Below are positions 1-7,126 of a stretch of DNA of 20,949 nt, in pieces. A program made the position numbers and the translations under genes. Position 1 is the stretch's first letter, and each line of letters opens with the position of its first letter. The notes beneath the pieces are model-generated. The model saw nothing but the letters and a program-made list of their open reading frames with translations. It did no database searches and was not told the origin of the DNA. Source of the DNA: Bacteroidales bacterium (lineage in GTDB: Bacteria > Bacteroidota > Bacteroidia > Bacteroidales > ML635J-15); assembly GCA_028696755.1 (NCBI GenBank), contig JAQVGK010000006.1, positions 1 through 20,949 on the forward strand. Direction: 5' to 3'.

Positions 1-1
1 A

Positions 2-673
2 GATTTCTATTTAGAGGCATGGAAATCGTGTTGTAAAGGAATCACTGTTTACCGTGAAGGTTCACGCGACGGTGTTCTTATTTCTAACAATAGCAAAGAC
101 GATGATAAAAAACAAAATCTCGAACTAAAACGTCCAAAAGTTTTAGAAGCTGATATCGTTAGATTCCAAAACAACAACGAAAAATGGATCGCTTTTGTTG
201 GTCTGTTGAACGGATTACCTTACGAAATCTTTACTGGTCGTGTTGAAGAGGATACCCTGAATATTCCTGCTGCAATCGACACTGGTAGAATTATTAAAGA
301 AAGATTCGAGGACGGAACTTCCAGATACGACTTCCAATATGTGAACCGTTACGGATATGCTACTACATTCCAAGGCCTATCGCATCAGTTCGACAAAACC
401 TATTGGAACTATGCAAAACTAATTTCAGGAGTTCTACGTCATGGTATGGCAATCGACAAAGCAGTAGAGTTAGTTTCTTCACTCGAATTAGATAGCGACA
501 ATATCAACACTTGGAAAAAAGGTGTTGAAAGAGCTCTCAAAAAATATATTCCAAACGGAACAAAAGCTTCCAAAAAAGGTGTTAAATGCCCTGGTTGCGG
601 TCAAGAAGACACTCTTGTTTATCAAGATGGTTGCGTAATTTGTTCTGATTGCGGATATTCAAAATGTGGATAG
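2..673 (+). CDS. nrdJ: Class II (adenosylcobalamin-dependent) ribonucleotide reductase, C-terminal part
   Basis: This is the 3' end of a gene that enters from the left edge; the reading frame is open from base 2 to the stop at 671-673, giving about 223 residues. The start of the visible part (DFYLEAWKSCCKGITVYREG) matches the end of the catalytic barrel of vitamin B12-dependent ribonucleoside-diphosphate reductases. The protein ends with a cysteine-rich tail containing CPGCG, CSDCG and a final CG. In this family the C-terminal cysteine pair acts as the swinging redox relay that re-reduces the active-site disulfide. The enzyme converts ribonucleotides to deoxyribonucleotides in the cytoplasm, independently of oxygen. 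An internal ATG at 206 is not the real start. Two hairpin terminators follow. Family assignment is confident; the symbol rests on the C-terminal part only. Confidence 0.87.
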   Translation, partial: DFYLEAWKSCCKGITVYREGSRDGVLISNNSKDDDKKQNLELKRPKVLEADIVRFQNNNEKWIAFVGLLNGLPYEIFTGRVEEDTLNIPAAIDTGRIIKERFEDGTSRYDFQYVNRYGYATTFQGLSHQFDKTYWNYAKLISGVLRHGMAIDKAVELVSSLELDSDNINTWKKGVERALKKYIPNGTKASKKGVKCPGCGQEDTLVYQDGCVICSDCGYSKCG

Positions 674-688
674 TTTTCTAAAGATTTT

Positions 689-713
689 CGGGCAGTCCCC
701 CTGCCCGCTTTTC
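689..713 (+). terminator. Rho-independent terminator after nrdJ
   Basis: A perfect 7-base GC-rich stem CGGGCAG (689-695) pairs with CTGCCCG (701-707) around a TCCCC loop and is followed by CTTTTCT. It sits 15 bases after the nrdJ stop codon. Confidence 0.8.
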
Positions 714-742
714 TACATCCCTTATATGTCTTAGTAAGCAAA

Positions 743-777
743 AAAAGAGATCGTGCCCCCACGGTCTCTTTTATTTT
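743..777 (+). terminator. Second hairpin terminator, bidirectional form
   Basis: The 13-base stem AAAAGAGATCGTG (743-755) pairs with CACGGTCTCTTTT (760-772) with one T-G wobble and a CCCC loop. A T-rich tail follows, and an A tract precedes the left arm. Placed in tandem behind the first terminator, it would insulate nrdJ from the methyltransferase gene downstream. Confidence 0.75.
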
Positions 778-805
778 TGATACACCTAGTAATAATTAAC
801 GAAAC

Positions 806-836
806 TTTGTCAAACCCGATTTTTCTTTTATTTTTG
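806..836 (+). promoter_or_regulatory. Bacteroidota-type promoter for the 850-2436 gene pair
   Basis: TTTG at 806-809 (-33 element) is followed after 19 bases by TATTTTTG at 829-836, which fits the TAnnTTTG -7 consensus. The predicted transcription start near 842-844 leaves a leader of only about 6-8 bases before the ATG at 850. Confidence 0.65.
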
Positions 837-849
837 CTAAAAATTACTG

Positions 850-1785
850 ATGGAATATAACAGCAACATACATTGTGAGGTTTGCGGCAATCGAAATACA
901 GAAAGTTTTTCGCTGAAATTTTCGCGCGACGACTTTAAAGTTGCCGAATGTCATGATTGTGGTTTTGTATTTATTCCACAGTATTACCGAGAGCAAATTC
1001 CTTACGAAAACTACCGAGATGAAGAAGTGCTGGAATCGGTACGCCGAGGGAATAATTACATCAAAATCAGGCGTCATAAACTTAGACTAAAGCTCATTAA
1101 ACGATATGTAAAAACCGGAAAACTTTACGATATCGGTGTTGGATGGGGACACTTTCTTTACACTTCCCAACTAATGGGATTTGAGGCCTCAGGAGTAGAA
1201 ATATCTGAATTAATGCATCATTATGCAACAAATGATTTGAAATTAAATGTAGTTCACGACAATTTTTTTAATCTTGAATTGCCAGAAAATAATTGGGACG
1301 TTGCAACAATGTGGGATGTGCTTGAACACATAAATGATCCTGATAAGGCTGTCGAAAAAGTTAATTCTATTCTTAAACCAGGGGGATATTTTGTTTTACA
1401 AGTTCCACAAATCGATTCTAAGGTGGCAAAAAGACAAAAACAAAATTGGAGCATGATGTCAATTGAACACATCAATTATTTCTCGAAAAAAAGCATTAAA
1501 ACGCTTTTAGAAGCAAAAGGATTTGAAGTGGTTAAATATAAATCATCATACGAGTTAAAATTATTCCTGATGTTCACTGTTCTACCTTGGCTAAAAAGAA
1601 AAAAAGCAACATCTGGAGAAAAACCCTCAATAACAAATTCGGAGCGCCAGAACTTCTTTAATAAAGTAACAAAATTACCAAAATTCGTTATTTGGCTTGG
1701 TTTGCTCGCTCACGATATTATTTATAAAACATTAAGCTGTTTTAATTTTGGTGAGGAAATGATTGTTGTTGCACGAAAAAAGTAA
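850..1785 (+). CDS. Class I SAM-dependent methyltransferase with N-terminal zinc ribbon
   Basis: This 311-residue protein has an N-terminal CxxC pair (Cys9/Cys12) and a second pair (Cys34/Cys37), forming a likely zinc ribbon. A Rossmann methyltransferase domain follows. Motif I is DIGVGWG (94-100), the ribose-binding acid is Glu118 in GVEIS, and a WDVLEHINDP motif lies at about 155-164, typical of the Methyltransf_23 group. Zinc-ribbon methyltransferases of this layout often act on sugars or other small surface or secondary metabolites, but the substrate here cannot be read from the sequence. The start at 850 keeps the first cysteine pair and follows a good promoter. A HAD phosphatase gene begins three bases after the stop, so the two are probably co-transcribed. 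Confidence 0.8.
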   Translation: MEYNSNIHCEVCGNRNTESFSLKFSRDDFKVAECHDCGFVFIPQYYREQIPYENYRDEEVLESVRRGNNYIKIRRHKLRLKLIKRYVKTGKLYDIGVGWGHFLYTSQLMGFEASGVEISELMHHYATNDLKLNVVHDNFFNLELPENNWDVATMWDVLEHINDPDKAVEKVNSILKPGGYFVLQVPQIDSKVAKRQKQNWSMMSIEHINYFSKKSIKTLLEAKGFEVVKYKSSYELKLFLMFTVLPWLKRKKATSGEKPSITNSERQNFFNKVTKLPKFVIWLGLLAHDIIYKTLSCFNFGEEMIVVARKK

Positions 1786-1788
1786 TTT

Positions 1789-2436
1789 ATGACAAAATCA
1801 TCAAAGACCATAATATTCGACTTTGACGGAACTATTGCCGATACGCTTGAGACAATCGCGACTCTCTATAACAAAATTGCACACGATTTTAACTGCAAAC
1901 CTGTAAGTTTCGAGGAAAAGGAGAAATTCCGCTCGATGAAAACCCATGAATTTCTAAAAGAATGTAATATTCCGGTTTTACTTTTACCTGTATTGGCAAT
2001 AAAAATTAAAGCAGAATTAAGATTTGAAATCCGTAAAGTAAAAGCTATCTCGGGAATTGTAGAAGCTTTGCACGACATAAAGAATGCTGGGTATAATATT
2101 GGCGTAATGAGCTCGAATTCTGTCGAAAACATAAATATTTTTCTTAAAGAAAATAGCATTGAAAAATTATTCGATTTCGTGCACTCTGGTAAAAACATTT
2201 TCGGAAAAGATAAGGTAATTCTCCGTTTGCTCTCGAAACATAAACTTAAAAAAGAGCAGGTAATTTATGTAGGCGACGAAACTCGCGACATTGAAGCTCT
2301 AAAGCGAATAAAACTTCCGATAATTGCTGTGAGCTGGGGATTTAACTCACACAGCGTTCTCGAAAAACTAAATCCCGAAGGATTAATCGATAATCCAAAC
2401 GACCTTCTACCAAACATAGAAATGATTTGGGCTTAA
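1789..2436 (+). CDS. HAD-superfamily hydrolase, phosphoglycolate-phosphatase-like
   Basis: This 215-residue protein carries the four HAD motifs. DFDGT is at residues 11-15, with nucleophile Asp11 and acid/base Asp13. Ser108-Ser109-Asn110 form motif II, a lysine near 140-142 fits motif III, and GDETRD (162-167) supplies the metal-binding aspartates. A helical cap lies between residues about 20 and 90, as in the Gph/PGPase subgroup (HAD_2). It is a cytoplasmic phosphatase or phosphotransferase of unknown substrate. The gene starts three bases after the upstream methyltransferase and has no promoter of its own that I can see, so it is likely the second gene of an operon. A repeat-containing gap follows its stop codon. 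Confidence 0.82.
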   Translation: MTKSSKTIIFDFDGTIADTLETIATLYNKIAHDFNCKPVSFEEKEKFRSMKTHEFLKECNIPVLLLPVLAIKIKAELRFEIRKVKAISGIVEALHDIKNAGYNIGVMSSNSVENINIFLKENSIEKLFDFVHSGKNIFGKDKVILRLLSKHKLKKEQVIYVGDETRDIEALKRIKLPIIAVSWGFNSHSVLEKLNPEGLIDNPNDLLPNIEMIWA

Positions 2437-2438
2437 GC

Positions 2439-2580
2439 AGTGCCTAAAGTTCGGAGTGCCTAGAGTGCCCTAAAGTTATTGCTGACGCGACTAGTTTATA
2501 AATTTGCAAACAAATTTTTTAAACTACAACTTTGGACTTAGAAATTCGAACTTTAGTCATTTTAGTGCACTTTAGGCACT
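2439..2580. repeat. Inverted repeat AGTGCCTAAAGT / ACTTTAGGCACT
   Basis: A 12-base perfect inverted repeat joins 2439-2450 with 2569-2580. Diverged versions of the same motif follow on the inner side of both arms (GTGCCTAGA, GTGCCCTAAAGTT; CGAACTTTAG, TTTAGTGC). The whole looks like a decayed tandem array folded back on itself. It starts two bases after the HAD stop codon and may act in transcription termination. Confidence 0.6.
2500..2517. repeat. Small AT-rich hairpin
   Basis: AAATTTG (2500-2506) pairs with CAAATTT (2511-2517) around a CAAA loop and is followed by TTT. It lies inside the larger inverted repeat and could be a weak terminator. Confidence 0.4.
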
Positions 2581-2797
2581 TTTCAACGTTTCCATAACCG
2601 CTCAGGCGGATGATGGAAAGTTAAAAAGCATAAAAAAGTGTATAAGACTTTGCATAGCCGACTTGTACTATTTAATTCGTACAAAATTGTTATGGTGGCA
2701 ATGCAAACGTCGGAAAATATTATAAAAATCCAGATTATTAAAAAAACTGAAGACAGTAACAATAAAGACAGCAGCCTCAAATACTTTAGGCACTTTT
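2569..2797. repeat. Direct repeat ACTTTAGGCACTTTT flanking a 199-base segment
   Basis: The same 15 bases occur at 2569-2583 and 2783-2797. The second copy runs into the stop codon of the ABC permease. The segment between them carries a GC-cored hairpin and no gene. Confidence 0.6.
2579..2628. repeat. GC-cored imperfect hairpin with bulge
   Basis: TTTCCAT (2589-2595) pairs with ATGGAAA (2613-2619), and inside it CCGC (2598-2601) pairs with GCGG (2606-2609) around TCAG. Pairing continues outward past an unpaired G2588: AAC (2585-2587) with GTT (2620-2622), then CTTTT (2579-2583) with AAAAG (2624-2628) across one mismatch. Confidence 0.55.
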
Positions 2798-4182
2798 TAA
2801 CTCTTGTACCTAAACCACTTCCACAATTCCTTGTAGTTTACTTTTTTGCCGTACATTAAAATTCCAACGCGGTAAATCTTGCCGGCAAACCAGGTTGTAA
2901 ATACAAATGTTACAACAAGTAAAACCATCGAAATAATCAGATCAATGTATGGAACTCCGTAAGGAATGCGCGCCATCATCACAATTGGCGAAGTAAACGG
3001 GATAAGAGAAAACCAGTATGCCAACGAACCGTTTGGATTTTTCATAGCAGACATCATTACAAAAAGTCCGAGAACCATTGGCAGCGTTATTGGCAGCATA
3101 AACTGTTGAGTGTCGGCTTCGCTATCTACTGCAGAGCCAACAATTGCGAATAATGCACCATAAAGCAAATATCCTCCGATAAAATAGAACAAAAACGAAA
3201 TTATGAGAGTAACATAATCTATCGCATAAACTGCTTTAAACATCTGCTCAAATTCCATTGCTTTTTCGTCTGGTGCAACGGTTGATTGATCTAATTCGCT
3301 TCCAACAGCGACAGTCTGCGGAGATAATTTGCTAGCATCGTAATTTTTAAGAATTATCGACTGGCCAACTGATACAAGCCCTACTGTAAGAGCTACCCAG
3401 AGAATAAATTGGGTCAACCCAACAAGAGCTACACCAACAATTTTACCCATCATCAGCTCAAATGGTTTAACAGAAGAAACGATTACTTCAACTATTCTGC
3501 TTGTTTTTTCTTCTATAACTCCCCTCATAACTTGCGAGCCATACATAAACACAAACATATAAATTAGAAATCCTGCAATATACCCAACAATCATTGCAAT
3601 TTCTGATGAAGATTCTTTTTCGGTACCATCATCATCAATTGTTGAGGTAACAATCGCAATGTCGGTATTAACAACATTTAAAATATCATCAACTTGTTTC
3701 TGTGTAATGCCCATTTCTTCGGCTTTGATACTAAGTTTAATATCCTCTACTCTTTTTTCTATGCCATTAGCAATGTGCATTTTCAATCCAATATTAGGTT
3801 GCTGGTAAGAGTATATCACAACCGATCCTTTAACTCCTTCTACTGCAGTATGAGGAATGTACAATAAAGCATAATACTCAGAATCTTTTAAATCCTTTTT
3901 TGCTTTTGACAGATTATAAGTTACACTTGCCTCATCGTAATATGCACCAGAAACGTCTGTAAATTCAATATATCTCGTGTTTTTAAGAGCATCATTAAAC
4001 ATTCCCGACTCATCAATTACAGCAATTTTTTTAAACTCATCGTCTTCCATTTGCATCAAGATAGCAGGAGTTATCATAAGAGCAGCAAAAAGAATCGGAC
4101 CAAGAATTGTCATTATAATAAATGATTTTTTCTTTACCCTTGTGCTGTATTCGCGTTTAATTATTAAGCCAATTTTACTCAT
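2797..4182 (-). CDS. ABC exporter permease, NatB / ABC2_membrane_3 type
   Basis: This 461-residue membrane protein has one hydrophobic segment near the N terminus (about 19-41) and a long hydrophilic extracytoplasmic region (about 42-190). A block of five or so membrane segments fills the C-terminal half. This layout is typical of NatB-like permeases, in which the first and second membrane spans are separated by an external domain. The stretch around MRGVIEEKTSRIVEVIVSS, just after the second span, is a characteristic motif of the family. It presumably forms the transport channel with the ATPase encoded 11 bases upstream on the same strand. The substrate is unknown; the best-known relative exports sodium, but many members have other roles. 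The start ATG at 4182 has no Shine-Dalgarno sequence. Confidence 0.85.
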   Translation of the reverse strand: MSKIGLIIKREYSTRVKKKSFIIMTILGPILFAALMITPAILMQMEDDEFKKIAVIDESGMFNDALKNTRYIEFTDVSGAYYDEASVTYNLSKAKKDLKDSEYYALLYIPHTAVEGVKGSVVIYSYQQPNIGLKMHIANGIEKRVEDIKLSIKAEEMGITQKQVDDILNVVNTDIAIVTSTIDDDGTEKESSSEIAMIVGYIAGFLIYMFVFMYGSQVMRGVIEEKTSRIVEVIVSSVKPFELMMGKIVGVALVGLTQFILWVALTVGLVSVGQSIILKNYDASKLSPQTVAVGSELDQSTVAPDEKAMEFEQMFKAVYAIDYVTLIISFLFYFIGGYLLYGALFAIVGSAVDSEADTQQFMLPITLPMVLGLFVMMSAMKNPNGSLAYWFSLIPFTSPIVMMARIPYGVPYIDLIISMVLLVVTFVFTTWFAGKIYRVGILMYGKKVNYKELWKWFRYKS

Positions 4183-4193
4183 AATGTTTTTAT

Positions 4194-5126
4194 TTATTCT
4201 GTTACAGCATTTGTGTCACCTACCACTTTAATAAAAATATCGTTCATGCGAGGCAAATTCTTGTTGAACGAACTAATTGTTCCAAACGAAGTCATTCTGC
4301 TTATCAAATCGTTTGATTTAAGATCACGGTTTAATACCTCTACTTTCATGATTCCACCCGAATTAGTTTCGTACATTTCCAGAATCTTGTAATCTGATGT
4401 CAAAGTAGTTCCCAGTTTATTAAAGTAACCTTCATAAACAATCTCGTAAATATCCGACGCGTATGTGTTACGAATAGTGTCAATTTTGCCATCAAGAATT
4501 TTTTGAGATTTGTTTATGAGCGCAATATTGTCGCAAATTTCTTCGACCGAAGCCATATTGTGTGTTGAAAAGATTATCGTTGCTCCCTCCTTTTTTAGAT
4601 TGAGTATTTCTTCTTTCAACAAATTTGCATTAATAGGATCGAAACCACTAAAAGGCTCGTCAAAAATTAAAAGGCTTGGCTTGTGAAGAACGGTGATTAT
4701 AAACTGTACTTTTTGCTGCATCCCCTTCGAAAGTTCTTCAACTTTTTTATCCCACCAAGTTTGAATTTCGAATTTCTCGAACCAATATTTAAGTCCTCGA
4801 AGAGCATCTGTTCGCGACATTCCCTTAAGTTGACAAAGATATACAGCTTGCTCGCCAACTTTCATTTTTTTGTAGAGTCCGCGCTCTTCGGGTAAGTACC
4901 CAATTTTACCAATATGCTTCGAGTTAAGCTTTTCGCCATTAAAAAATACTTGGCCAGTGTCGGGAGCAGTAATTTGATTTATAATTCGAATAAGTGTGGT
5001 TTTTCCAGCACCATTTGGACCAAGCAAACCAAAAACGCATCCTTCGGGAACTTCGATAGAAACATTATCGAGAGCCAGATGATTTGCAAATTTCTTTACG
5101 ATGTTTTCTGCAACAAGTGTATTCAT
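4194..5126 (-). CDS. ABC exporter ATP-binding protein, NatA type
   Basis: This 310-residue ATPase has Walker A GPNGAGKTT (36-44), signature LSKGMQQK (132-139), Walker B LLIFDEPFSGFD (152-163) and the switch His189. About 80 residues follow the nucleotide-binding domain and end in RMNDIFIKVVGD, fitting the C-terminal DUF4162-like extension common in NatA-type ATPases. It drives the membrane permease encoded immediately downstream on the same strand; the gap is 11 bases and the pair is one operon. I found no clear promoter match in the 220 bases upstream. The start at 5126 is supported by the normal N-terminal spacing to Walker A. Confidence 0.9.
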   Translation of the reverse strand: MNTLVAENIVKKFANHLALDNVSIEVPEGCVFGLLGPNGAGKTTLIRIINQITAPDTGQVFFNGEKLNSKHIGKIGYLPEERGLYKKMKVGEQAVYLCQLKGMSRTDALRGLKYWFEKFEIQTWWDKKVEELSKGMQQKVQFIITVLHKPSLLIFDEPFSGFDPINANLLKEEILNLKKEGATIIFSTHNMASVEEICDNIALINKSQKILDGKIDTIRNTYASDIYEIVYEGYFNKLGTTLTSDYKILEMYETNSGGIMKVEVLNRDLKSNDLISRMTSFGTISSFNKNLPRMNDIFIKVVGDTNAVTE

Positions 5127-5203
5127 TTTCTCAAAATTTCAGCAGGCTAAAATAGTATAATATTGCGAGCAATTTATTAATAATTTGTTAGAATTTGAAA
5201 AGA

Positions 5204-5337
5204 AGCTCCAAATTACAAATCACAAATTACAAATCTTGCTGCTACAAGACCTGTCAGTGTCGATAGACCTGACAGTGTCGCTTAGCAGAAGCTTTGCGGT
5301 ATTTGGATTTGTGATTTGGAACTTGTAATTTGGAGCT
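5204..5337. repeat. Long inverted repeat with nested tandem repeat
   Basis: The 32-base arms at 5204-5235 and 5306-5337 pair with 28 of 32 positions matching, including a perfect outer 15 bases (AGCTCCAAATTACAA). Between them are two tandem 18-base units (5247-5264, 5265-5282; AGACCTGTCAGTGTCG and AGACCTGACAGTGTCG) that differ at two positions. One difference turns CTGTCAG into CTGACAG, so the two units are also partly complementary. The element fills the gap between the ABC operon and the next gene on -. Confidence 0.7.
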
Positions 5338-5346
5338 GTCCCCCTT

Positions 5347-6087
5347 TTATCTTCCTTCTACTTCCAGTACCTTCGTAAATTTTTTCAGAATTTTTAAGAC
5401 TGCAAAAATTAAGAATCCAGCACCAAAAATGATTATCCATGCAAGATCAAGATAGAATTCCTCATCAACAATGAGAAAAGCTATAACTCGAAAAGCAGTC
5501 ATAATCATTATTAGATTAAAGAATCCGTTGTATTCGCGCTTTAAAACATTTTTTATCGAAAATTCGAGTTCCGATTTTCTATAGTTTGAAAACTTTGGAA
5601 AGAATGCTGGGGTTTTCTCTGCCCAGTCGAAGTATGCATTTCCGAATTTTTTACGAAGAAATCCCTCTTCGGCATACATAATTCTTTCGTAATAAATCCA
5701 GTAAAATGCGCAAAAGAACAATGCAAACCACAAATCGGTAATCATCAATACAGGAGCAAGCCACATAAAGAAATTTCCAAGGTAAAGTGGGTGTCGGACA
5801 GTAGAATATATTCCCGAAGTGTTAAGAGTTTCTGCAACTTGACCTTCGGTTGTGTTGCGACCGCTGGTCCCTTTTGGAGTAAATCCAACCGTTAAAATTC
5901 TGATTGCAAGACCCAAAAATCCAACAAAAAGAAAAATAATATCGAGCCACCATGGGTTTACATAACCACGTTCGTAACTCAGATAAATATACCATGCCAG
6001 TCCTGGTGCAAATATTATCAAAGGTAGAAAACTGCGGTATTTAAACAACCAGTTTCCTTGTTTTTCGATACTTTCCTGTAATGCCAT
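5347..6087 (-). CDS. Isoprenylcysteine methyltransferase-like membrane methyltransferase (ICMT/PEMT family)
   Basis: This 246-residue integral membrane protein has about five or six hydrophobic segments. The key stretch GIYSTVRHPLYLGNFFMWL followed by a YERIMYAEEGFLRKKFG segment matches the SAM-binding C-terminal signature of ICMT/PEMT-like enzymes (RHPxYxG, then the conserved ExxL/F...FG). Such proteins methylate lipids or lipidated or small hydrophobic substrates at the membrane; the substrate here is unknown. I place the start at ATG 6087 rather than the longer in-frame start at 6198. The added 37 residues are not needed by the domain, they would overlap ppx, and a -7 promoter element (6107-6114) lies inside them. 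The gene is divergent from ppx. Confidence 0.75.
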   Translation of the reverse strand: MALQESIEKQGNWLFKYRSFLPLIIFAPGLAWYIYLSYERGYVNPWWLDIIFLFVGFLGLAIRILTVGFTPKGTSGRNTTEGQVAETLNTSGIYSTVRHPLYLGNFFMWLAPVLMITDLWFALFFCAFYWIYYERIMYAEEGFLRKKFGNAYFDWAEKTPAFFPKFSNYRKSELEFSIKNVLKREYNGFFNLIMIMTAFRVIAFLIVDEEFYLDLAWIIIFGAGFLIFAVLKILKKFTKVLEVEGR

Positions 6088-6106
6088 TTTTAAAAATTTT
6101 TCGATG

Positions 6107-6138
6107 CAAAAATAGGTTTTTAAACCGAGAAATTGAAA
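6107..6138 (-). promoter_or_regulatory. Promoter for the ICMT-like gene, - strand
   Basis: On the - strand, TATTTTTG (forward 6107-6114) fits the TAnnTTTG -7 element. TTTC (forward GAAA 6135-6138) lies 20 bases upstream in the -33 position, one base off the TTTG consensus. The -33 half is part of the palindrome GAAAATTTTC shared with the ppx promoter. Confidence 0.5.
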
Positions 6139-6140
6139 AT

Positions 6141-6171
6141 TTTCGCTAATCCAATTTTTTTCATATTTTTG
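6141..6171 (+). promoter_or_regulatory. Promoter for ppx
   Basis: TTTC at 6141-6144 is followed after 19 bases by TATTTTTG at 6164-6171. The ATG of ppx begins at 6176, so the transcript would be leaderless or nearly so. Confidence 0.5.
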
Positions 6172-6175
6172 AGAA

Positions 6176-7126
6176 ATGAAAATAGCTTCTATTGACATCG
6201 GGACAAATACCTGTAACTTGCTTATTGCAGATTACTCAAAGGACAAGGGAATAAGCTTTCTTCACCGTGAAAAAAAGGCCATTACCTTAATAAACAAAGA
6301 TTTTACTGCTAACACAATCTCCGCTGGATCGGTTTCGCACTTGCTAAACGTGCTTAACGACTATAAAATTACAATTAATGCTCATAAAGCCGACCGTATT
6401 GTGGCAACAGCAACAAGCGGAATTCGAAGTGCAGCAAACCGAAATTCGGTTATTGATACACTTGAAACCGGAAGCGGAATTAAAATTAGAGTTATTGATG
6501 GTAACAAAGAAGCAGAACTTGCCTGGAAGGGTGTTAAAAACGCTGTAAAATTTGATGAAAGTCCTGTTTTAATAATTGACATTGGAGGTGGAAGCATAGA
6601 ATTTATAATCTGTAACAATTTAGGGATTATCTGGAAAAGCAGTTACGACATTGGTGTTGCTAGAATGTTAGTAAAATATGGGTTTTCGGATCCTTTATCG
6701 GATGATGACATAAAAAATATTTATTCTATTTTGGATTCAACAATATCCGAAGTTTTTGTTAATTGTTACGAATATGGAGTGAAAACTCTGGTAGGCTGTT
6801 CTGGATCATTCGAAACTTTTGCTGCACTGGTTAAATTCGAATGTCCTGATTGCAGTATCGACGAAAAGAATTCGGCAAACCTCATCGATATATGTCGATT
6901 TATGCAGATTTACCAAAAATTGGTAACTTATAACGAAGAACAACGCACTGCAATGCCCGGAATGGAAATAATCAGGGTAAAAATGATTCCAGTTGCATCA
7001 GTAATAGTAAAATATCTGCTCGAAAAACTTAAAGTTGACAGCTTTATTCAATCGGATTATTCGATTAAAGAAGGAACATTGTTCGATTATATTGAAGAAA
7101 GAGAAACACTTGGCACAGATGGATAA
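6176..7126 (+). CDS. ppx: Exopolyphosphatase, Ppx/GppA family (short form)
   Basis: This 316-residue protein shows the ASKHA phosphatase pattern. The N-terminal phosphate loop is SIDIGTNTCNLLIAD (5-19), ATSGIRSAANR is at 79-89, catalytic-type glutamates lie in GNKEAELAW (109-117), and the second phosphate motif is IDIGGGSIEF (134-143). It is predicted to hydrolyse terminal phosphate from inorganic polyphosphate, or the pppGpp 5'-phosphate, in the cytoplasm. The length matches the two-domain short form; the roughly 200-residue C-terminal extension of the E. coli enzyme is absent. Its stop codon overlaps the start of a methyltransferase gene by eight bases, so the two are probably translated together. 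Ppx and GppA activity cannot be told apart here. Confidence 0.85.
   Translation: MKIASIDIGTNTCNLLIADYSKDKGISFLHREKKAITLINKDFTANTISAGSVSHLLNVLNDYKITINAHKADRIVATATSGIRSAANRNSVIDTLETGSGIKIRVIDGNKEAELAWKGVKNAVKFDESPVLIIDIGGGSIEFIICNNLGIIWKSSYDIGVARMLVKYGFSDPLSDDDIKNIYSILDSTISEVFVNCYEYGVKTLVGCSGSFETFAALVKFECPDCSIDEKNSANLIDICRFMQIYQKLVTYNEEQRTAMPGMEIIRVKMIPVASVIVKYLLEKLKVDSFIQSDYSIKEGTLFDYIEERETLGTDG

Larger units (their letters stand above)
2437..2796. other. Non-coding gap with repeats and hairpins
   Basis: This is 360 bases between the convergent HAD and ABC-permease genes. I see no convincing gene in it. It holds three occurrences of the motif AGTGCCTAAAGT or its complement, a small AT-rich hairpin (2500-2517) and a GC-cored hairpin with flanking pairing (2579-2628). 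Each is listed separately. Confidence 0.7.

Noticed and set aside
2583..2859. Open frames of 65 and 73 codons in the gap after the HAD gene
   Set aside because: They cross repeats and hairpins, one runs into the ABC permease on the opposite strand, and neither looks like a protein domain.
6088..6198. Longer N terminus for the ICMT-like gene starting at 6198
   Set aside because: It would overlap ppx, contains the promoter -7 element, and adds no recognisable domain sequence.
7035..7118. Upstream start for the methyltransferase after ppx
   Set aside because: It lies deep inside ppx; the methyltransferase domain fits ATG 7119 with an 8-base overlap.
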